51,036 bases of DNA from CAZDYP01 sp964509505 (GTDB taxonomy: Bacteria > Chloroflexota > Anaerolineae > JACRMK01). How positions within the stretch are numbered: position 1 is the first letter of the stretch; each line of letters begins with the position of its first letter. Below are positions 1 through 7,667 of the stretch, one piece after another. The notes beneath the pieces were generated by a model. The model was given only the letters and a program-made list of their open reading frames with translations. It had not been told where the DNA came from and did not search any database. Position numbers and translations under genes: made by a program. Location of the stretch: positions 1 through 51,036 of the forward strand of contig CAZDYP010000010.1 in the NCBI GenBank assembly GCA_964509505.1, read 5' to 3'.

Positions 1-633
1 CTCATTGGCGCCTTCACCTTGACGTTCATCGGCGGCGGCGCGATTGCAAACGGCGGGCAAGGCGCGCTCATCGGCGTGGCGTTGGCGCACGGCCTCGCCA
101 TCGCCACCATGATCTACGCGCTCGGCCATATCTCTGGTATTCACATCAACCCCGCCGTCACAACGAGCTTGCTCATCGGCGGCAAAATCAGCATTGCCGA
201 TGCGCTGGCTTACATCATCGCGCAAGTCGTCGGCGCGACCATCGCAGGATTCGCTTTGCTCTTCATCTTCAATGACGTCAGTGCCAGGACAGGCTTTCTG
301 GGCACCCCCACATTGGGAGTGGGTGTGAGCGCAAGCACGGGCATCATCGTCGAGATCATTCTCACATTCTTCTTGACCATGACCGTGTGGGGCGCGGCGG
401 TGGATGGGCGCACGGCGGGGCCGCTCGTCGGCTTTGCGATTGGTCTCGTCGTGACGATGGATATTTTGATGGGCGGGCCCGTAACAGGCGCAGCGATGAA
501 CCCTGCGCGCTACACAGGCACGGCGCTTGCGTCGGGACACCTGAACGAGTTTTATATTTACTGGGTTGGGCCCTTGCTCGGCGGCGCGATTACAGGTTTG
601 TTGTATCCCTACGTGTTTTTGAAGAGGGGTTGA
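1..633 (+). CDS. MIP-family channel (aquaporin), 5' truncated
   Basis: This is a membrane channel of the major intrinsic protein family, which passes water or small neutral solutes such as glycerol. The reading frame is open from base 1, so the start codon lies outside the window; 210 residues are visible and by family comparison roughly 20-25 are missing. Both half-helix NPA boxes are present: HINPAVT with Asn at visible residue 50 and MNPAR with Asn at residue 167; the Arg after the second NPA is the conserved selectivity-filter residue. The protein is hydrophobic throughout and ends with the usual last membrane segment (VGPLLGGAITGLLYPYVF). His just before the first NPA leans toward a water-type channel, but solute preference cannot be decided from this. 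No partner gene is visible upstream. Confidence 0.93.
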   Translation, partial: LIGAFTLTFIGGGAIANGGQGALIGVALAHGLAIATMIYALGHISGIHINPAVTTSLLIGGKISIADALAYIIAQVVGATIAGFALLFIFNDVSARTGFLGTPTLGVGVSASTGIIVEIILTFFLTMTVWGAAVDGRTAGPLVGFAIGLVVTMDILMGGPVTGAAMNPARYTGTALASGHLNEFYIYWVGPLLGGAITGLLYPYVFLKRG

Positions 634-718
634 ATCCAACAAAGCTGCGAGGTTGCGACGCCGCAAACTGGGCTGTCGTTGTCTCGCAGGTCTGGTGGTT
701 CGATTTTGCCAACATGGT

Positions 719-746
719 TTGACTTCTCAACCCGATGCGATACAAT
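719..746 (+). promoter_or_regulatory. Sigma70-type promoter for the MBL-fold gene
   Basis: TTGACT at 719-724 and TACAAT at 741-746 are separated by 16 bp and lie 38 bp before the ATG at 785. The match to the vegetative consensus and the position support the downstream start choice. Confidence 0.55.
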
Positions 747-784
747 TACCTACCAATTACCCACAGTTAGATTGGTCAGGGCTT

Positions 785-1714
785 ATGAGCGATGAATTTA
801 CCGTGACGTTTCATGGTGTGCGCGGCAGTTATCCCGTGCCTGGCGCGAAGTTTGTGCGCGTCGGCGGCAACACGCCTTGCGTCGAAGTGCGTGTTGCCAA
901 GCAGCTCATTATCATTGACGCTGGTACTGGCATCATTGGGTTGGGCAAAAAACTGCTGCTAGAAAGTCGAGCGGCTGGGCGCAATGGCGCGCCTGCGCCC
1001 ATTGTCGCCACCTTGTTGTTCAGTCATACGCATCACGACCACACGCAAGGCTTCCCCTTTTTCATCCCCGCTTATCAAGGCATCTGCACATTGTACATTT
1101 TTGGCCCGCGCATGTTGCAAGAAGATTTGAAGGAAGCGTTAGGTCGTTCGATGGTGTCGCCTTCGTTCCCCGTGGATTTGGACGATTTGCATTCGACGCG
1201 CATCGTGCGTAATTTGGAAGAGACCGAGATGATCGTGCTGCGCCCCGATACGCCCGCGCCCGAAGTGTTGAACATCTATCGTGAGAAACATCTAGCCTCG
1301 TCGGAGGTCGTCGCCATCCGGCAATTCAAGAGCTACGCCCATCCCAAGACAGGCGCTAACATGTATCGCATTGATTGGCGTGGCAAAAGTGTGGTCTATG
1401 CGAGCGACACGGAAAGCTACGTCGGCGGCGATTCGCGTTTGATCAATTTTGCGAAGGACACAGACCTGCTCATCCACGACGCGCAATGGACACACGAAGA
1501 ATACGTCGGGATGCCCGCGCCGAAACAAGGGTGGGGTCACAGCACACCCGAGATGGCTGTCACCATCGCACAAGCAGCTAATGCCAAACGCTTGGCGCTG
1601 TTTCACCATGATCCCAATCACGACGACGACATGGTAGAGGCGATGGGACGCCAAACGCAAGCCCAATTTTCCAATGCCTTTGTCGCGTATGAAGGTTTGA
1701 CGGTGACGTTATAG
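785..1714 (+). CDS. Metallo-beta-lactamase-fold hydrolase (PhnP/RNase Z-like)
   Basis: A cytoplasmic metal-dependent hydrolase of the metallo-beta-lactamase fold, 309 residues from the ATG at 785. The frame is open further upstream (to 653) but that stretch holds the promoter and is not protein-like, so the ATG followed by SDEFTVTFHGVRGSYPVPG is preferred. The zinc-ligand signature HTHHDH is at about residues 80-85; the other ligand-bearing motifs DAGTG, HDAQW and the late LFHHDP are all present. The GVRGS opening and GGNTPCVEV are typical of the COG1235 (PhnP-like) group, whose members cleave cyclic or linear phosphodiesters. Substrate is unknown. It stands alone, downstream of the aquaporin gene. 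Confidence 0.85.
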   Translation: MSDEFTVTFHGVRGSYPVPGAKFVRVGGNTPCVEVRVAKQLIIIDAGTGIIGLGKKLLLESRAAGRNGAPAPIVATLLFSHTHHDHTQGFPFFIPAYQGICTLYIFGPRMLQEDLKEALGRSMVSPSFPVDLDDLHSTRIVRNLEETEMIVLRPDTPAPEVLNIYREKHLASSEVVAIRQFKSYAHPKTGANMYRIDWRGKSVVYASDTESYVGGDSRLINFAKDTDLLIHDAQWTHEEYVGMPAPKQGWGHSTPEMAVTIAQAANAKRLALFHHDPNHDDDMVEAMGRQTQAQFSNAFVAYEGLTVTL

Positions 1715-1744
1715 TGTTTCTCAATGAGCTGTGAATACCATAAC

Positions 1745-1773
1745 CCTTGCGAAGGCTCAACACTTTCGCAAGG
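1745..1773 (+). repeat. Hairpin after the MBL-fold gene
   Basis: Perfect 9-bp inverted repeat CCTTGCGAA / TTCGCAAGG with an 11-base loop, 31 bp after the stop codon. It could act as a terminator, but the T-run after it is poor. A second inverted pair (ACAGTGAACAAT and ATTGTTCACTG, about 1858-1905) follows and merges into 7-bp repeats up to 1925. Confidence 0.45.
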
Positions 1774-1944
1774 CTGAGTTTCTCATTCACCAATGAATTA
1801 GGAAGCCTATACGAGCTGAGTGGAGAAACCCCCTAGAATACCCTCTCGTATAACCGTAAACAGTGAACAATCATGGTTGCCGCTTCAATTGTTCACTGAA
1901 TACTGTTTACTGGTCATTGACTGACTTACCCCAAGGAGTCCAGC

Positions 1945-2415
1945 GTGTCGTCACTTGTTCAGCCGCCCCAGCGCGGCTTATTTTTTGAAGAACTGATCGA
2001 GGAGTTTAGCATCACCTCGCAAGGTCGCACCGTCACCGAAACCGACCTTGTGATGTTTGCAGGCTTGTCGGGCGACTACAATCCGTTGCATACGGACGAA
2101 GAATACAGCAAGCAAACGATGTTCAATGGGCGCATCGCGCATGGGCTGTTGGGCTTGTCCATCGCATCGGGCTTGGCGATGCAGCTCGGTTTTATGACTG
2201 GGACGGTCGAAGCGTTCCGCGAATTGACATGGCAATTTCGCAAGCCTGTAATGATTGGCGACACGATTCACATCACCGCGAAAGTCAAAGAGAAGAAAGC
2301 GCTGCGCGGTTATCATGGCGGCCTCGTCACCTTTGACGTCAGCGTCATCAACCAGAAGGGCGAAGCCGCGCACAAAGGCACATGGACGTTGTTGGTGAAG
2401 GGCAAACCCACATAA
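1945..2415 (+). CDS. MaoC-like (R)-enoyl-CoA hydratase
   Basis: A hot-dog-fold acyl-CoA hydratase of the MaoC family, 156 residues, which adds water to trans-2-enoyl-CoA thioesters to give (R)-3-hydroxyacyl-CoA. The start is GTG at 1945, chosen because AAGGAG lies at 1933-1938 with a 6-base spacer. The hydratase active-site signature is present as FAGLSGDYNPLHTD (about residues 47-60; catalytic Asp and His), followed by the GRIAHGLLGLSIASGL segment. Later RELTWQFRKPV and GDTIHITAKV match the family core. Length is normal for a single-domain MaoC. Possible roles are polyhydroxyalkanoate precursor supply or branched fatty-acid catabolism; no pathway neighbours are present to choose between them. 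Confidence 0.88.
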   Translation: MSSLVQPPQRGLFFEELIEEFSITSQGRTVTETDLVMFAGLSGDYNPLHTDEEYSKQTMFNGRIAHGLLGLSIASGLAMQLGFMTGTVEAFRELTWQFRKPVMIGDTIHITAKVKEKKALRGYHGGLVTFDVSVINQKGEAAHKGTWTLLVKGKPT

Positions 2416-2455
2416 CACAACGAGTTTTTTCTTTCCGCTTTCGTTCTCCACCAGC

Positions 2456-3361
2456 TTATACCATATTTAGCACAACGGTCACAGTGACTAAACTGGCGAT
2501 GGTGCTGAACAAGACGACGCTCGTTACAAATTCGGGATGCGCGTTGAATTGTGTCGCCAGTATGGATGACGTGATGGCGGTAGGCATGGCGGTTTGCACA
2601 AGCGCCGCTTGTCTGGCGACGCCGCTCAAGCCAACCAGTTCAGCGGCGATGAACGCGATGATGACGCCGCCGATGAGTCGCGTGACAATCGCCCACGACA
2701 ACAGCGATGGCGTCAATCCGTTTTGCCCCCACGACGTGATAGGTGACATTTGCAAGCCAAGCAACAGCACTTGAATCGGGATAGCCGCAGTGCCCAATAA
2801 TTGCAGCGGCCGATTGATGTATTCAGGCAAGACGATGTGGAGGACGCTCAACAATAGGGAGAGCGTCGTCGCATAAATCAAGGGCATGCGAAAAATCTGC
2901 GCGATGGATTGCCTGAGGGTGAAGCGCGCGCGGGTGGCGAAGATGGTCGCCAGCCAATGAATCAACAAGCCCGACGTGACGAACACAATGGAGGCGTATT
3001 GCAAGCCTTCTTGTCCAAAGGCAAACAACACCACGGGCAGACCGAAGTTGCCGACGTTGGCGAAAGCCGTGCTGAGAATAAATGCGCCTTCCCAGCTGCG
3101 ATTCAAGCGCAAACCCCGCGCGACGAGCCAACTCAATGTAATCACACCACTCAGATAGGCAACGACGAACAGCGCTATACGCAACACGTCTTGCCATGCG
3201 ACCGTCGTGTGGTACAACGAGGTCACGATGATTGCGGGACTGAACACATAGAGGACGACGGTTGAAAAGGAGTGAGTGTCTATCCGGTGCGCGCGTCCCA
3301 ACAGATAGCCGATGGCGACGATGATGAAAACAGGTAGGATGACGTTGATGAAAGCGCTCAT
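2456..3361 (-). CDS. AEC-family transporter (auxin efflux carrier-like permease)
   Basis: An inner-membrane permease of the AEC family, 301 residues beginning MSAFINVILPVFIIVAIGYL at the ATG complementary to 3359-3361. A longer open frame upstream overlaps the neighbouring HEAT gene and is not membrane-like, so it is rejected. About ten hydrophobic segments are visible, with the family-typical first helix and the internal TAFANVGNFGLPV motif (Asn-Gly rich break in the helix). Bacterial members export or import small carboxylates such as malate or malonate; the substrate here is unknown. It follows the HEAT-repeat gene on the same strand with 55 bp between, filled by an inverted repeat. Confidence 0.85.
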   Translation of the reverse strand: MSAFINVILPVFIIVAIGYLLGRAHRIDTHSFSTVVLYVFSPAIIVTSLYHTTVAWQDVLRIALFVVAYLSGVITLSWLVARGLRLNRSWEGAFILSTAFANVGNFGLPVVLFAFGQEGLQYASIVFVTSGLLIHWLATIFATRARFTLRQSIAQIFRMPLIYATTLSLLLSVLHIVLPEYINRPLQLLGTAAIPIQVLLLGLQMSPITSWGQNGLTPSLLSWAIVTRLIGGVIIAFIAAELVGLSGVARQAALVQTAMPTAITSSILATQFNAHPEFVTSVVLFSTIASLVTVTVVLNMV

Positions 3362-3377
3362 AGCTGATGTGTGAAAC

Positions 3378-3420
3378 GTGAAAGGCGAAAGGTGAGCGGA
3401 GCATACGTTTCGCCTTTCAC
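3378..3420. repeat. Inverted repeat spanning the HEAT gene stop codon
   Basis: Perfect 13-bp arms GTGAAAGGCGAAA (3378-3390) and TTTCGCCTTTCAC (3408-3420). The right arm contains the stop codon of the minus-strand HEAT gene (3417-3419), and the left arm lies just ahead of the AEC start. The arms belong to the 7-bp repeat class seen across the window. Confidence 0.6.
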
Positions 3421-4427
3421 TCTCCGCCCTCCTCGTCGGCTTGGCCCTTGCGCCCATTCGTTGGCGTGTCGGGTGTGTATTCGAACAAATCAAACACCAC
3501 ATCGCCTTCGGTAAATTCGAGCTCCGCCAGCGCGTCTTCGGCGGCTTCGTGCAACGCCTCGTCGTCGCTCGCCAAAACGGTTTCGAGAACGTGCCGCGCC
3601 TCTTTGCCGCCGATTTGCCCCAACGCCCACACAGCCGATTCGCGCACCTCCAAATCGGCGTCGTGAACGAGCTCGCCGAGAATCGGCAGCGCATCGTGCA
3701 GCGTCAACTCGCCGGCGGCATTCGCCGCTTCGTAACGCATGGCGGCGTCTTTGCTGCGCAGCTCGTGCAAGACGATACGCTCCCACGTTTTATCGGCGGT
3801 GCGTCCCATTGCACAGAGCGCGCTCGCACGCATATCGTGGTCGCCGTCGTGATAGGCGCGGTCAATGGCGCCATGCACACGCTCATCGGTCGCATACGCG
3901 ACGGATTCCAACGCATGGCATCGCACTTCTTCGTCTTCGTTCACGTCATTGTAACGCGCGAGCAGCGCCTCCATTATTTTGTTCGATAAATCTGGATTGA
4001 GCTTGCCCAGCTCCGCACGTAAGATAAAATCGCCCAATGCCCGCGCCGCTGCCGCGCGCACGAGCTCCGCCTTGTCCGTCTCCAACATTCGCAAGAGGCG
4101 TCGTCCCAGCGAAGGCTTCTCGTTCTCCCACAAGCCTTCGATAGCGGTCGCGCGCACCACCTCGTCGGCATCGTCCAACAGCAACGGCAACAAGTCGCTA
4201 AAATCGGAATGCACCGAGAGTTCAGAGGCTTCATTCATCGCGACGACGATGGCGCGGCGTCGCGCGACGGCGATGGTTTGCCAGACGGCGCGGAAGTGTT
4301 CGATGTCCGCTGGCGTGGGCGACGCCAGCGCGTTTACATCCACCAGCTGTGGCGTGTCTTGCTCATCAGCTAGACGCTGCAAGGCTTTTTGAAATTTGGT
4401 GAGTTTTTGTTCAGATGGTTTTTTCAT
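3417..4427 (-). CDS. HEAT-repeat protein
   Basis: A soluble alpha-solenoid protein of 336 residues starting MKKPSEQKLTKFQKALQRL at the ATG complementary to 4425-4427; an AAAGGGA purine stretch lies just upstream as a possible ribosome site. From about residue 60 it is built of helical HEAT/PBS-lyase-like repeats: DADEVVRATAIEGLWE, KAELVRAAAARALGDF, NEDEEVRCHALESVAY, HDMRASALCAMGR, AAMRYEAANAAGEL, DADLEVRESAVWALGQIGG, DDEALHEAAEDALAELE. Such proteins are scaffolds for protein binding or, in phycobilin lyases, for chromophores; there are no phycobilin genes here. The C-terminus is acidic and charged. Function unknown. Its stop codon is inside an inverted repeat shared with the intergenic space. 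Confidence 0.8.
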   Translation of the reverse strand: MKKPSEQKLTKFQKALQRLADEQDTPQLVDVNALASPTPADIEHFRAVWQTIAVARRRAIVVAMNEASELSVHSDFSDLLPLLLDDADEVVRATAIEGLWENEKPSLGRRLLRMLETDKAELVRAAAARALGDFILRAELGKLNPDLSNKIMEALLARYNDVNEDEEVRCHALESVAYATDERVHGAIDRAYHDGDHDMRASALCAMGRTADKTWERIVLHELRSKDAAMRYEAANAAGELTLHDALPILGELVHDADLEVRESAVWALGQIGGKEARHVLETVLASDDEALHEAAEDALAELEFTEGDVVFDLFEYTPDTPTNGRKGQADEEGGE

Positions 4428-4525
4428 TGGATTCCCTTTGCGCTCAATACCGATGGACTCCTGAGCGCGAATGAGAGTTTGCCATACGCAGCGCATTTTG
4501 CAAAGTGATGCCATGACTTTGATGC

Positions 4526-4531
4526 TATAAT
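4526..4531 (+). promoter_or_regulatory. -10 box for mazG
   Basis: A perfect TATAAT at 4526-4531, 29 bp before the mazG ATG, in the divergent region between the HEAT gene and mazG. No convincing -35 hexamer sits at 16-18 bp, so this is a partial promoter call. Confidence 0.4.
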
Positions 4532-4560
4532 CTCGGTATTCTTACCCACTGAGGTTGACC

Positions 4561-5559
4561 ATGTCTCTTGAATCCACGCTCGCTGCGCTCGGCATTGAAC
4601 TCACACACACGGGCTTGCAAATCATACGCGCCGCCGACCTCGCCCACGCGCATTATCCGCACCTCGATCCTGATCGTCCCGCGCTCATCGTGCAACTCGA
4701 CGCCTCACTCATGGGTGCTGTGCAACGCATTCTGTTGGCGCAATATCCACCTGAGCATGAAATCAAATCGCTTGACACGCAGGATGATTCACACATCGCC
4801 TATCTTGTATCCTGCATCCTGCATCTTGCATCGTTCACGACCAACCATGCGACGATGCTCTACATCCCACCTCTACCTTGCCCCAGCTCTTTCGAGTCCT
4901 TCACCGAGATCATCGCGCATCTGCGCGCGCCCGACGGCTGTCCGTGGGACCGCGCGCAGACGCCGCACACATTGCGCCGTTACTTGCTCGAAGAAGCGTA
5001 CGAGGCGCTTGAGGCGCTTGACCTCAATCAACCGCAGAGACTGAAAGAGGAGTTGGGCGATTTGTTGTTACAGATTGTGTTACAGTCACAGCTCGCATCC
5101 GAAGCGGGCGCCTTCAAGGTGACCGATGTCATCGCGCACATTCACGCGAAGATGATTCGCCGTCACCCGCACGTCTTCGGCGATTTACAGAGCGCGACGA
5201 CGGCAGAGATCGAAGCCAATTGGGAGAAGATCAAGCGCGCGGAGAAGTCGCACGCTGCAGAGGTCACGTCGTTCTTCAAAGACATTCCGAAGGGGTTGCC
5301 CGCCCTCACCGAAAGCGAGGACATGCAGCAACGCGCGTCGCGGGTTGGCCTGTGGAACGATACAGCTGAGGAATCCGAAGCGCGGTATCAGCAGGCGTGG
5401 CGCGTGTGGCATGAGCACCGCACGAGCGAAGCGCTGGGCGATGCGCTTTTTATGCTCGTGGATCAGGCGCGGCGCGCGGGGCTGGACGCGGAGAGCGCAT
5501 TAAGGGAGGCGAATCGGAGGTTTGAGCGAGAGTTGACGGAGAAACGAGGAAATGATTGA
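4561..5559 (+). CDS. mazG: MazG nucleoside triphosphate pyrophosphohydrolase with methylase-domain remnant
   Basis: A house-cleaning pyrophosphohydrolase that converts NTPs or dNTPs to monophosphates. The ATG at 4561 follows GAGG at 4551-4554; 332 residues. Two MazG domains are visible: the first contains PDGCPWDRAQTPHTLRRYLLEEAYE and EELGDLLLQIVL (Glu/Asp metal ligands, about residues 120-170), the second ends with LGDALFMLVDQARRAGLDAE and REANRRFEREL. Residues 1 to about 100 resemble the C-terminal half of the tetrapyrrole methylase-like domain that precedes MazG in Chloroflexota fusion proteins (PHLDPDRPALIVQLDASL, then YIPPLP at the junction); the SAM-binding half is absent. In the junction, bases 4801-4833 are a 7-bp tandem repeat translated as part of the linker. 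The remnant assignment is from memory of the family. Confidence 0.88.
   Translation: MSLESTLAALGIELTHTGLQIIRAADLAHAHYPHLDPDRPALIVQLDASLMGAVQRILLAQYPPEHEIKSLDTQDDSHIAYLVSCILHLASFTTNHATMLYIPPLPCPSSFESFTEIIAHLRAPDGCPWDRAQTPHTLRRYLLEEAYEALEALDLNQPQRLKEELGDLLLQIVLQSQLASEAGAFKVTDVIAHIHAKMIRRHPHVFGDLQSATTAEIEANWEKIKRAEKSHAAEVTSFFKDIPKGLPALTESEDMQQRASRVGLWNDTAEESEARYQQAWRVWHEHRTSEALGDALFMLVDQARRAGLDAESALREANRRFERELTEKRGND
4801..4833 (+). repeat. In-frame 7-bp tandem repeat within mazG
   Basis: Units TATCTTG, TATCCTG, CATCCTG, CATCTTG, CATCG run through the linker between the methylase remnant and the first MazG domain. It is the reverse complement of the intergenic AGGATGC array at 34463-34514. Confidence 0.7.
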
Positions 5560-5587
5560 ACGAGTGTGACCATCGCGACGGCGGTTC

Positions 5588-7108
5588 CTACTCTTCGTCG
5601 TCCGCTGGATTGGGATCAGCAAAGCGTCCATACATGATGGACAACGCGCGCAGTCTCGCCGCCCGTTCTGGCGCAAGCGCATCCGCGCGCATACGCCATT
5701 GCCAGTTGCCGCTGGCTGTGCTGGGGAAATTCATGCGCGCCTCGCTGCCAAGGCTCAACACATCTTGCAGTGGCACGATGCACGTATCCGCCACTGACAT
5801 GTGCGCGAGGCGCATCAAGTCCCACGCAAAATCCGCGCCAGCGGTGCCGAGATACGCGAGCGCAGCTTTGCGCTCGTACGGCTTCGCGTGGGCGAGCCAA
5901 CCCATTGCGGTATCATTGTCGTGCGTGCCTGTATAGACGACGCACTGTGAGGTGTAATTGTGCGGCAGGAACGGGTCTGTGGCGTTGCTGCTAAATGCGA
6001 ATTGCAAGACTCTCATGCCGGGAAAACCGCACGCATCACGCAACGCGCGCACGGCAGGCGTAATCACGCCAAGGTCTTCGGCGATGATGGGCAATTCACC
6101 TAGAGCCTTGTGAAGCGCATCAAATACTGTGCGTCCCGGTCCCTTCACCCAACGCCCCTTCTCTGCCGTCTGCGCGTTGGCGGGCACTTCCCAATACGCC
6201 TCGAAGCCGCGAAAATGATCAAGGCGGATGATGTCCACTGTATGCAGCGTTGCGCGCACACGGTCAATCCACCACGCATACCCTTGCTTCGCCAACACCT
6301 CCCAGCGATACAACGGGTTGCCCCATAGTTGCCCCGTTTGGCTGAAGTAATCGGGCGGCACACCCGCGACGACCGTCGGCTTGCCATGCTTGTCGAGCTG
6401 GAATAGCTCGGGGTGCGCCCACACATCCGCGCTGTCATACGCGACGAAGATGGGCACATCGCCGATGATTTTGATGCCGCGCTGATTGGCATACGCTTTG
6501 AGCGCGTGCCATTGACGGAAGAATTGCCATTGCGCGTATTTGATGACGAGCGCTTCGTCGCCGAGCTGCTTGTGCCATTCACGCAGCGCTTCAGGCTTAC
6601 GCAGGGCGATATCGGATGGCCACGTATTCCATACCGCGCCATTGAAATGGTGTTTGAGCGCGGCGAAGAGCGCGTAATCATCGAGCCAACTGGCTTGTTC
6701 ATCGCAGAAGCGATGGAACTCGTCACGACGCGCGGGTGATGAGCTCACTTTGAACCATAGCGCGGCTTGACGCAACAACGGCAGCTTCCACTGAATGACC
6801 CAGCCGTAATCCACACGCTCAGTAGGGAACGCAGGCACATCCGCCAAATCGCTCGCTTGCAAATCGCCATCTCCTACGAGCGCGTCGAGGCTGATGAGCA
6901 ACGGGTTGCCCGCAAATGCGGAGAACGATTGATAGGGCGAATCGCCATAGCCCGTGGGCCCGAGCGGCATGACTTGCCACACGGTTTGTCCCGCACGCGC
7001 GAGCCAATCCACAAAATCGTAAGCGGCTTGGTCAAGCTCGCCGATGCCGTGCGGATTGGGCAGCGCGGTGGGATGGAGGAGAATGCCAGCAGAACGAGGG
7101 AAGCGCAT
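5588..7108 (-). CDS. malQ: 4-alpha-glucanotransferase (amylomaltase)
   Basis: Amylomaltase of glycoside hydrolase family 77, which transfers alpha-1,4-glucan segments between maltooligosaccharides and glucose in glycogen/maltodextrin metabolism; cytoplasmic. 506 residues from the ATG complementary to 7106-7108 (MRFPRSAGILLHPTALPNPH), the usual length. GH77 landmarks are present: HGIGELDQAAYDFVDWL, PLGPTGYGDSPYQS, the nucleophile region IIRLDHFRGFEAYW, the acid/base region PIIAEDLGVITP, and YTGTHDNDT with the transition-state Asp. A longer open frame upstream of the ATG is rejected because the residues before it are low-complexity and a TATAAC box sits there. No other glycogen gene is in the window. 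Confidence 0.95.
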   Translation of the reverse strand: MRFPRSAGILLHPTALPNPHGIGELDQAAYDFVDWLARAGQTVWQVMPLGPTGYGDSPYQSFSAFAGNPLLISLDALVGDGDLQASDLADVPAFPTERVDYGWVIQWKLPLLRQAALWFKVSSSPARRDEFHRFCDEQASWLDDYALFAALKHHFNGAVWNTWPSDIALRKPEALREWHKQLGDEALVIKYAQWQFFRQWHALKAYANQRGIKIIGDVPIFVAYDSADVWAHPELFQLDKHGKPTVVAGVPPDYFSQTGQLWGNPLYRWEVLAKQGYAWWIDRVRATLHTVDIIRLDHFRGFEAYWEVPANAQTAEKGRWVKGPGRTVFDALHKALGELPIIAEDLGVITPAVRALRDACGFPGMRVLQFAFSSNATDPFLPHNYTSQCVVYTGTHDNDTAMGWLAHAKPYERKAALAYLGTAGADFAWDLMRLAHMSVADTCIVPLQDVLSLGSEARMNFPSTASGNWQWRMRADALAPERAARLRALSIMYGRFADPNPADDEE

Positions 7109-7215
7109 AGGGTTATACCATTTGTTGGTGAATCGCTTTGGGCGTGAGCGGGTGTCTGAAATTTGACCGGTCGCGCTCAATGAGCCATTGCCACTCTTGC
7201 CTGTGCCGTTGTTAG

Positions 7216-7650
7216 CGCCCGACCCTGCTGTGTCGCTTGGTCTTGGCACAGCGGAATTGGGGCTTTGACATTCTGAATGTGCCAGCCACCGCATTTGTGA
7301 GCGGTGGGCGTGCCTGGCAGCTATGTCGGCGCGAAGGCGCGGACCCGAACCGCTTCGGCTTAGGACCAGACGCTGAACACGTGCGTGGCTGGTGGTTCAT
7401 CCGCGAGCGATTGTTGCTGGATATCGCCGCGCTGAACAAAGTTGAATTGCTCTGCTGGGATTCGTGGGAAGGCTTGACTGAAGGACGCGCTGACGATGAG
7501 GCGATTTTGGATGAAATAGCTGTGTTATCGCTCAACCCAGATAGTTGTGAGTTGTTGGCGCGTTGCGCGACCGACCCACGCTGGCAAATACCTTCGGCTG
7601 TGCAATGTTTTCATCCAATCACGGGTGCGTTCGTCGTGGATGTGGCGTGA
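7216..7650 (+). pseudogene. C-terminal remnant of a transglutaminase-like domain protein
   Basis: An open frame from 7216 (just after an in-frame TAG) to the TGA at 7650, about 144 residues with no ATG and no ribosome site; TTG at 7237 is the first possible start. The text NVPATAFVSGGRAWQLCRR, ADPNRFGLGPD, GWWFIRERLLLDIAALNK, ELLCWDSWEGL matches, from memory, the C-terminal part of transglutaminase-like superfamily proteins known from actinobacteria, in which this region follows the catalytic Cys-His-Asp core. The catalytic half is absent: the DNA upstream is the malQ promoter region. The part that remains is uninterrupted, so truncation was recent or the fragment is still selected. It lies between malQ and kbl on the opposite strand. 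Confidence 0.5.
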
Positions 7651-7667
7651 GCGAGCCAAGCCCTACA

